A stretch of 64,000 nucleotides of DNA from Anastrepha obliqua (Eukaryota; Arthropoda; Insecta; Diptera; Tephritidae). Under the pieces are notes generated by a model, which saw only the letters and a list, made by a program, of their open reading frames with translations, searched no databases and was not told the DNA's origin. A program made the translations under genes and the position numbers. The stretch is from assembly GCF_027943255.1 (NCBI RefSeq), contig NC_072894.1, positions 57,353,601 to 57,417,600 on the forward strand. Reading direction: 5' to 3'. Numbering within the stretch: the stretch's first letter is position 1; every line of letters starts with the position of its first letter. Below are positions 57,491 through 64,000 of the stretch, in pieces.

Positions 57491-58560
57491 CTGGAACGAT
57501 AAAATGTTGAACGTTGTTCTGTACATTCTGGTTTATGCGAGTATGTATGTATGTGTGCACTTATTCAGTAAGCTATTCATTCAATGAAATTGGCATTTTC
57601 TTTCGTAAACTAACAATCCTGTGGTTGGAGGAGACTTTTAGTTTGAATTTATTGACTATTACGAAAGAGGGAAGTAAATTCGCAAAGTAGATAAAATCCA
57701 CCGAAATATCTTCAATAGGCAATCGTGAGTTACAATTTTGTAATTTTTGCGGCCTAATAACAATTTATAGTATTTCTAAAGATTTCCAAGCCGTTATTTG
57801 CAAGCCCTCAGTTACCAGTGGACATTCTGTAGCAAAATATAGGCTGATTGAAAAGTATTAAGAGGGACACCCACCAACGATTTGGGGAATCAAAATTTAT
57901 ACGTCATTTTAATATTCGAACACATACAAAATGTTGTTTTGATTGTGTGAATTAATTTATCTGTAAGAGACATTTTTAGTTGATAAAGCAGTTTCTTAGT
58001 AAAAGAAATTCATAAAAAAATACCCAAATGGTTATTTGATTGTTGTCTTGACCCTCATTTTCAGCTGCACAACTATGGGTCTTGAAGATGAACTACGCAC
58101 TAGATGTCCGACAAGTACAGCAATACCAGGTAGTGATATTGTGTGTTTGAAATTGCTGTAAATATCCAAGTTTGAGTAAGAGTGAAGTTTCTGATGCCAC
58201 AGGCATCTTAGCTGAATGAGTACTACTTCTTATTATCCAATTTGATTTGGACAAGAACGAATACTTCTTATCGTGCATGGGTAGTTTCATTTGGAAAAGA
58301 TACTTAAAATGTTATTGTTCCATTTTGTATTTTTGGAGGATCATTTGAATAAGTTTACTGAATTGATTTTTTGAACACAAAAAAATTATTTAATTTAAAA
58401 ACTATTCTACTTTTGCACGTCTTTTCGATTTTCTAAAAATGGAACTGAATTTAGTAAAATGGATTCAATGGTGCGAAATTCGTAGCACAGTTGGGAGACT
58501 GTTTTCGGTAATGATGAATTGAATGAGTTTGAAAAGGTCGAGCCAAGGAGCACCAGGAGA
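57491..58560. other. Intronic AT-rich stretch between exon A and the LOA element
   Basis: No coding exon, RNA gene or terminal repeat was recognised here. A minus-strand open frame at 58093-58290 has no recognisable protein features. Confidence 0.4.
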
Positions 58561-58697
58561 TTTGGTGGCTCCTAAAACACTCAGGCTAAAAAGCCCATTG
58601 TATTTAAAGCTCTGGAAAGGGGGAGGATAGTCAAGGAGGAAGGGAGAAAAGTATCATAGAAAGAGATAGGAAAGAATAGAGACAGAGATAGAGATAG

Positions 58698-61600
58698 TTA
58701 GTCCTGTGAGAATTTTCCAGATTCTTTGGCAAATCTGTAAATATCCTCCAGTTTGAGAGAACGAATATTACTCATTCCCATGACATCGGAACCCAATACT
58801 CGTAGTCGCGCTCTAGCAAAGGCAGGACACTCACAGAGAAAGTGCTCAGTGCTATCCGCCTCCTCCAAACATGACAGGCATACCGGATCCTCGATGATTC
58901 CAATGGTGGTCATATGCTGACCCCATGGGTTGTGTCCTGTAATGATGCCGACCATCAACCGAATGTCTTTCCTTCTAAGTTTTAGTAGAAAGTTTGACAG
59001 TTTTCTGTTCGGACTTGTCACAAAACACTTCGCAGTTCTGCAGCGTTCTAGACCGGACCATCGCTCATTATGTAGATTGCCTACATAATCGTTGATCCAG
59101 TTCTTGATTCCTGCGGGACTGATTCCGATTATTGGCTCTGGCCCCTGTGGGGGCACCGCTGATTCACGGTTGGCCAATTCGTCGGCAATTTCGTTTCCTT
59201 GAACACCGGAGTGTCCCGGAACCCATATAAGTACAAGCCTGTTTTGTCTTGCGACAGAATTAAGCTTCTTCTTACATTCTTGAACAATCTTTGAGGTTTG
59301 CTTCGCGTTCTCCAGGGCCTTCAATGCAGCCTGACTGTCACTGAAGACTCCAATCTGTTTCCCGCTCCATCTCCTCTCGATTATCCATTCAGCTACTTTT
59401 GGGATGGCAAAAACTTCTGTTTGGAAAACAGTTGCCATTCCCCCTATAGCGTAGTGATACTTATTACTATCGTTTAAGTACCATCCGGCTCCAGACCCTA
59501 TTTCAGTCTTGGACCCATCGGTAAAGAAAATATCCGTCAAACCTCCCTGCATGCCTCCTGGATTGCTCCATTGCTCACGCAATGGAAATCTGACATCAAA
59601 TTTCCTTCCGAATGAAACTGGGGGTATCAGGTCATCTTTAGGTGCCAAAAACAGTGGATACTGCTCCGACAGCAACTTAAAGATTTCTCTGTGTGTCGAA
59701 GTTCCATCTTCGTGCCAGAAACCATATTTATGGAGTCTACACATTGCTTTTATTGCTTCCTGTTGTATCTTAAGATCCAGTGGGAGCAAATCAAGCATAG
59801 CATTTAGGGCATCTCCAGAGATTGTACTCATGGCACCCGTGATGCATAAACATACACTTCTTTGCAGCCTGTATAGTTCCCGGATTGTGGACTTAACCAT
59901 GCTCCGTCGCCACCAGACCACAGAAGCGTAAGTGATGATTGGTCTGATAAGTGCCGTGTATATCCATAGGACCACAGCAGGTTTCAGACCCCAAGTTTTG
60001 CCAAAGGCTCTACGGCATTGCTGAAAAATCTTCAATGCACGATTCACCTTCAGTGAAACGTGTGTCTCCCAAGTCAGCTTCTTATCCAAGATTACTTCTA
60101 GATATTTAACTTCGTTGGAAAGACCAAGTGTCACACCTTTCAGTGTTGGAAGACTGAGTCCATCCAATTTCCGTTTTCTCGTAAACAAGACTATAGTTGT
60201 TTTGTTCGGATTAACGGAAAGACCTTGTCTCATGCACCAATCATCGATTTTGTCAAGAATCCTCTGCACTTTCGTGCAAAGCCTCCTTAAGGATTTATCC
60301 GATGTTAGCGCACAGACGTCGTCCGCATATGCTTGGACGTGAAAGCCGAGTTCCTGCATCTCCACTAATAGAGAGTCTACGACGAAGCACCACAGCAGCG
60401 GAGAAAGAACACCCCCTTGGGGACATCCTTGCTTGGCCCTGACTGTGATTTGCTCGTCATCGCTCCCACCAGCGGTTAACAGCCTCTCAGAGAGCATGGA
60501 GTATATCCATTTTATAATGGCTTGATTAACTCCTTGCTTGCTAACAAGATCGTGTAAGGCTGATTCACATGATTTTCCACTCTGGTAAGCGTGTTGATTT
60601 CTACTAAGTGGACTTCTCGGCAATACCCCACTCGAATATGTTTCTCCACCACTCCTTCCAGACTTTTCGACATGAACGATGTCAAACTGATTGGTCTACA
60701 ACTTTTTGCTAGGGAATAGTTATCTTTTCCTGGTTTCGGAATAAACACTACTCTTACGCGTCGCCATTGGGATGGTATATAACCAAATGCAAGACAGGCT
60801 GTGAAGATCCTTTTCAGGGCCTCAATCAGCCTGTCTCCTCCTTTTTTAAGCATTGCTGGATATATTCCGTCTGGTCCAGGGGACTTAAACTTCTCAAAGG
60901 AAGATAAGGAAAACCTTATCGATTCCCTTGTCACTATCCGACTAGCAATATACCAGCTGTACCTAGAGGTTTCACCGTTGCCACCGTTGTTGTTCATGCC
61001 ACTCTCAACTTCAGAGAGAGTTCTACTACCCGGAAAGTGGGTTTCGAGTAGAGCATTAAACGTTTCCGATTTGGAAATGGTGTATGAACCATCAGGTTTT
61101 CGAATGGAATCCAGCCTTACTGAGCGGTCTAAATGAAGGACCTTACAAAGTCTCGCTGTTTCCCTCATTTCTTCGACGTTACTGCAGAAATTTCTATAGG
61201 ATTCAAGTTTGGCTTGCCGTACTTTTTTCTTATATTCTCTCTGTGTAAGTCGATGATTGGCCCAGTCCTCTTCTGTTTTGGTCTTCAAGGCCTTATTAAG
61301 AAGTTTCCTGGACCGCACACGAAGCTTCGACAGTTCAGGGTTCCACCAAGGAACCGCTTTCCCCTGTCTGCTTTGCCTGAGTGGACACAGTTCCTCAAAG
61401 CAATTGATTAAAGTACCTTCTAATTTCTTAGTCGCATCTTCAATCATTTCTGCTGATTTGAGTTTTTTCAGGTTTGGTAATCGCTCTGTTACAAGCTCAC
61501 CATACCTGTCCCAGTCCACATTTCGAGGATTCCTACCGGAAGGTATTGATATTGTGTCAATTCCCAGTCGGAATTCGATAAGACGATGATCAGAAAGAGA

Positions 61601-62248
61601 GTCCTCTTCCAAAACTCGCCATCGGTTGATTTGATTTCCAACTGACCTATTGGTAAGTGTTAAATCAATCACCTCTTGTCTCCTTCTGGTCACAAAAGTT
61701 GGTTTGTTACCAGTGTTTTGAATGACCAAATCGGATGACAGGATAAAATCCAGTAACTTGAGACCTCTGGGGTTTCATTTGCTGCTTCCCCACACAATGT
61801 TCTGTGAGTTTGCATCACAGCCCACTATTAGCCCCAGATTATTGGATTCTGCGTACTTGACCACTTCTCTTAGCTCCCTCGAAGGAGGTGGCTGTAAAGA
61901 GTCGTAGGGTAGGTAGGCCGAAACTATAATAGCTTCGACACTGTTCCCACTTTTCAAGTACTTTATTTTTGCAGCAACGATATCTCCGGAGCATAGCTCT
62001 TTTAACATCGTGTGTTCGATCAACCTCGGCATGATAATACATGCTCGCGGTCTCACATTCCCTTCACAATGAAGTATTTGTCCCCACGACATAGCACTTA
62101 GACCACAGATACGCTTGTGACATACCCATGGTTCTTGTATAAGTATTATGTGTGGGTTTGTTTGCAGTTTTGCATGCCTACGGCACAAGAGAGCCGTAGA
62201 CGCTTTGCTATGCTGCAGATTTATCTGTGTAAATATTACTTCAGTCAT
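58698..62248 (-). pseudogene. ORF2 polyprotein (endonuclease, RT, RNase H) with stop, frameshift and deletion
   Basis: It starts MTEVIFTQINLQHSK at 62248. Endonuclease landmarks are QINLQHSK, IQEPW, GCDANS and SDHRLIEF. An in-frame TGA at 61772-61774 splits the endonuclease, a frameshift lies near 60630, and the RT keeps QGCPQGGVLSPLLW and the catalytic YADD. Between HDLVSK and QGVNQAIIKWIYSML (about 60543) the usual block with RT motif A (the first catalytic Asp, LDIxGAF type) is missing. RNase H is intact by motif: FFTDGSK, QTEVFAI, SDSQAALKAL and GNEIADELA. The tail has CLSCLEEADSTEHFLC. Confidence 0.9.
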
Positions 62249-62262
62249 GAGACTGAGTATAT

Positions 62263-63140
62263 TTACGCTTTGTCCTCCACCTTATTCTGGACGCGGAACT
62301 GGATCCGCCCCAGATGTAGGTGGGGACGGCACCCGTACTTCGACTTAAGAACCTTGAGGGACCCAAGATCGATACCCAGTACCAGGTGGGAACCCGCCTC
62401 CGAAGTGGTAGCGGATTTCTGCCTGGTGCACGAGTATACTCTCCAGAGAGTCGTGTCAAGACCCTTATTCTGAACACGGATGCGTTTGAGGAGTTCTGCT
62501 GAATTACAGGAACGACCCGGAATCCAGACATTCGCTCGTACCAGCCTTTCTTTGCTACTCTCAACAAGAATAAACTTGCTGTTTTCGCAGGCTGGGATTT
62601 TTGCTATCGCTTTTTCTAGCCATTCTCGGGAAAAAGCATTGGAACAGTGCACCTTTACGATGCCGTCCACCACGCTTTTCCCCTCGAAAGTCGGCGCGTC
62701 TTTCGACTCACCGATAGCTTTGCAAAGATAGCTGTCAAGATAGTCTTGTTGCCCTTTGGACAGTAGACCATCTTGCTTGTCGGTATGTATCTCCACCGTC
62801 ATTGCCTTTGCTGCCATTCTCGCGAATGATTCGCCAGACGTTGACGGAAGAGTGTCATTCGACATTTGAGGTCCCTTAGCCTCTGCCTTGTCAGGCAAAG
62901 GTTTGTCTGCCTTGGATTGGGTCGAGGATGCAGGCATTTCCGAATTCCGTTTTTTAACTTTCCTCTTCTTTGCCTTCCTCCTCTTCCCGGTCGTTGGCAC
63001 AGACCCCGTTTCGTTTCTGGAAGAGCGCAGCGCTACAGAGGAATCCTCTGTTCTGCTACGCTTTCCCGTTTCCGTTACAGGTGTCGAAGTTGACGGAGCT
63101 TGAGTCCTTGCCTTAGCTAGTGCTCGGTAATGATACTCTA
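62263..63140 (-). pseudogene. ORF1 protein of the LOA-type element
   Basis: About 290 codons are open, ending at 62263 just before ORF2. The N-terminal half is Ser/Thr/Lys-rich with a basic run (GKRRKAKKRKVKKRN). The C-terminal half has the domain I associate with DUF4780 of LOA-type ORF1 proteins, recognised by ANVWIPG, QNKGLDTTLWRVY and HLVLGIDLGSLKVL. No CCHC knuckles are visible. The Met at 63171 lies beyond a poly-T run and may belong to flanking DNA, so the true start is uncertain. No break is seen in this frame, but with a dead ORF2 it is classed as part of a decayed element. Confidence 0.78.
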
Positions 63141-63399
63141 AAAAAAAACAACAACCGTTTACGAGTGTCATGAACGCTTCAGCAGAGTTTGTGGAAATCG
63201 GTTCATTTTTGACTAAGTTATGAGCATTTAAAAAAAAAATTTCTTATATAATTAAAAAAATCGATTTTGAGGCGAAAAAAAAAAATTACCCATAAATCTT
63301 GAAAAAAAATTTTTCGGGGGAACAAAAAATACGTGTCTCATTATTTTGACCAGAGAGCAACATATTTGAGTTATATTGAAGTTGAAGAACCTGACCCGA

Positions 63400-63870
63400 A
63401 TAGCCCGGTTGAATTGAAACCGAAAGCATCCTACGAATTTGGTGGGACCAAGTTGGTGTTATTTATTATGAACTGTTGAACCAAGCGAAACCATCACTGG
63501 GATCGGTATTGACTTCAATTGATGCGATTGAGCCGAGGATTGCGCGAGAAGCGACCGGAATACGCGGAGAGGCATGGAAAGTGATTCTACAACATGACAA
63601 CGCTCAGCCTCACGTTGCCAAACCCGTTAAAATCTACCTGGAAACACTGAAATGGGAATCTTACCTCAGATATTACGCCATCTGATTATCAAATGTTTCG
63701 ATTCAAATGTTCCATTCATATAAAGACATTAAAAAAATGTCTTGATCCGTGGATAGCCTCAAAAGAGAACAGTTTTACCGCGACTGTATACGAGATCTAC
63801 CAGAAAAATGGAAAAAAGTAGTAGCCAGCGATGGGCAATACTTTCAATGATTCACTTGTAACCTTTTTTT
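63400..63870 (+). pseudogene. mariner transposase, C-terminal half
   Basis: The translated sequence shows the catalytic-domain signature of a mariner transposase: YYELL, GKVILQHDNAQPHVAKPVK (second catalytic Asp with the HDNAxPH motif) and, in other frames, SDYxxF-like sequence, WIASKE and a C-terminal VASDGQYF. At least two frame changes are present, near 63660 and 63780. The N-terminal DNA-binding half is missing and no inverted repeat was found. It is a dead fragment just beyond the LOA element. Confidence 0.72.
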
Positions 63871-64000
63871 CAGAATAAAGTTGTATTTTCATCAAAAAAA
63901 AAACTGCGCAACCAGGGCATTATGAAAATGCATTAATCTTCGAATTTTGAATTAAATAAAAATTGATTGAATTATATTAAAGAATTAACTTTTAAGGTAA

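Larger units (their letters stand above)
58560..63140 (-). mobile_element. LOA/I-group non-LTR retrotransposon, nearly full length, inactivated
   Basis: This is a minus-strand element with ORF1 (63137-62263), then ORF2 encoding an APE endonuclease, reverse transcriptase, RNase H and a C-terminal Cys motif. ORF1 and ORF2 are only about 15 bp apart. The combination of RNase H with a WIPG-containing ORF1 points to the LOA/Bilbo part of the I group. The element lies upstream of exon A in the same orientation as the host gene, so it is probably intronic. Its 3' UTR contains a GATAGA/GA-rich tract at 58620-58697. I could not find a clear target duplication. Confidence 0.88.

Noticed and set aside
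59509..59931. 140-codon plus-strand open frame (and similar ones at 60115, 60801, 61257, 62866)
   Set aside because: Antisense to the LINE ORF1/ORF2 on the minus strand; no features of its own.

Overview
This window is AT-rich nuclear DNA from an animal, most likely a higher fly (Diptera, Brachycera; a tephritid-like fruit fly is my best guess). The evidence is long introns with GT..AG borders, one spliced Ser/Gln/Asn-rich gene of fly style, and a dense mix of mariner-type, piggyBac, Helitron, jockey-type and LOA/I-type elements plus a tRNA-derived SINE. There is nothing bacterial or viral: no operons, CRISPR arrays or rRNA.

The only host gene I can support lies on the minus strand between about 57.5 and 44.9 kb. 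Eight coding exons (57490-57136, 56730-56437, 48818-48509, 48447-47741, 46447-46344, 46267-45988, 45918-45177, 45087-44935) join with consistent reading phase at all seven junctions and encode about 980 residues of a serine-rich, largely disordered protein. Both ends of the gene are missing. The best tentative identity is a neuron navigator (NAV)/sickie-like cytoskeletal protein; no AAA ATPase or CH domain is visible to prove it. A 7.6-kb intron carries a nearly complete piggyBac element.

Everything else is mostly dead mobile DNA. From left to right: a jockey-type RT scrap (2.6-3.0 kb); a GC-rich repeat (3.05-3.35 kb); a SINE beside a decayed mariner-like element (3.8-5.0 kb); a minus-strand LINE interrupted by mariner and SINE pieces (9.5-10.65 kb); LINE tail (13.2-13.8 kb); a non-autonomous Helitron with an internal ~125-bp minisatellite (15767-17917); LINE and mariner remnants (20.4-31 kb), including a 5'-truncated LINE with a 12-bp target duplication and a 275-bp MITE with a TA duplication; several mariner-like elements (33-42.3 kb), two with recognisable inverted repeats; the 3' end of a Helitron with helicase sequence (39.5-40.2 kb); piggyBac with TTAA flanks (51353-54123); and a nearly full LOA-type LINE (58.6-63.1 kb) whose RT has lost motif A but whose RNase H motifs survive, followed by half a mariner transposase. 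At least eight SINE copies and ten mariner-superfamily remnants are scattered through the window.

No convincing new biological system was found. The observations most worth checking are the Helitron-borne minisatellite, the paired subterminal repeats of the piggyBac element, the deletion-derived mariner with intact ends, and the SINE family.
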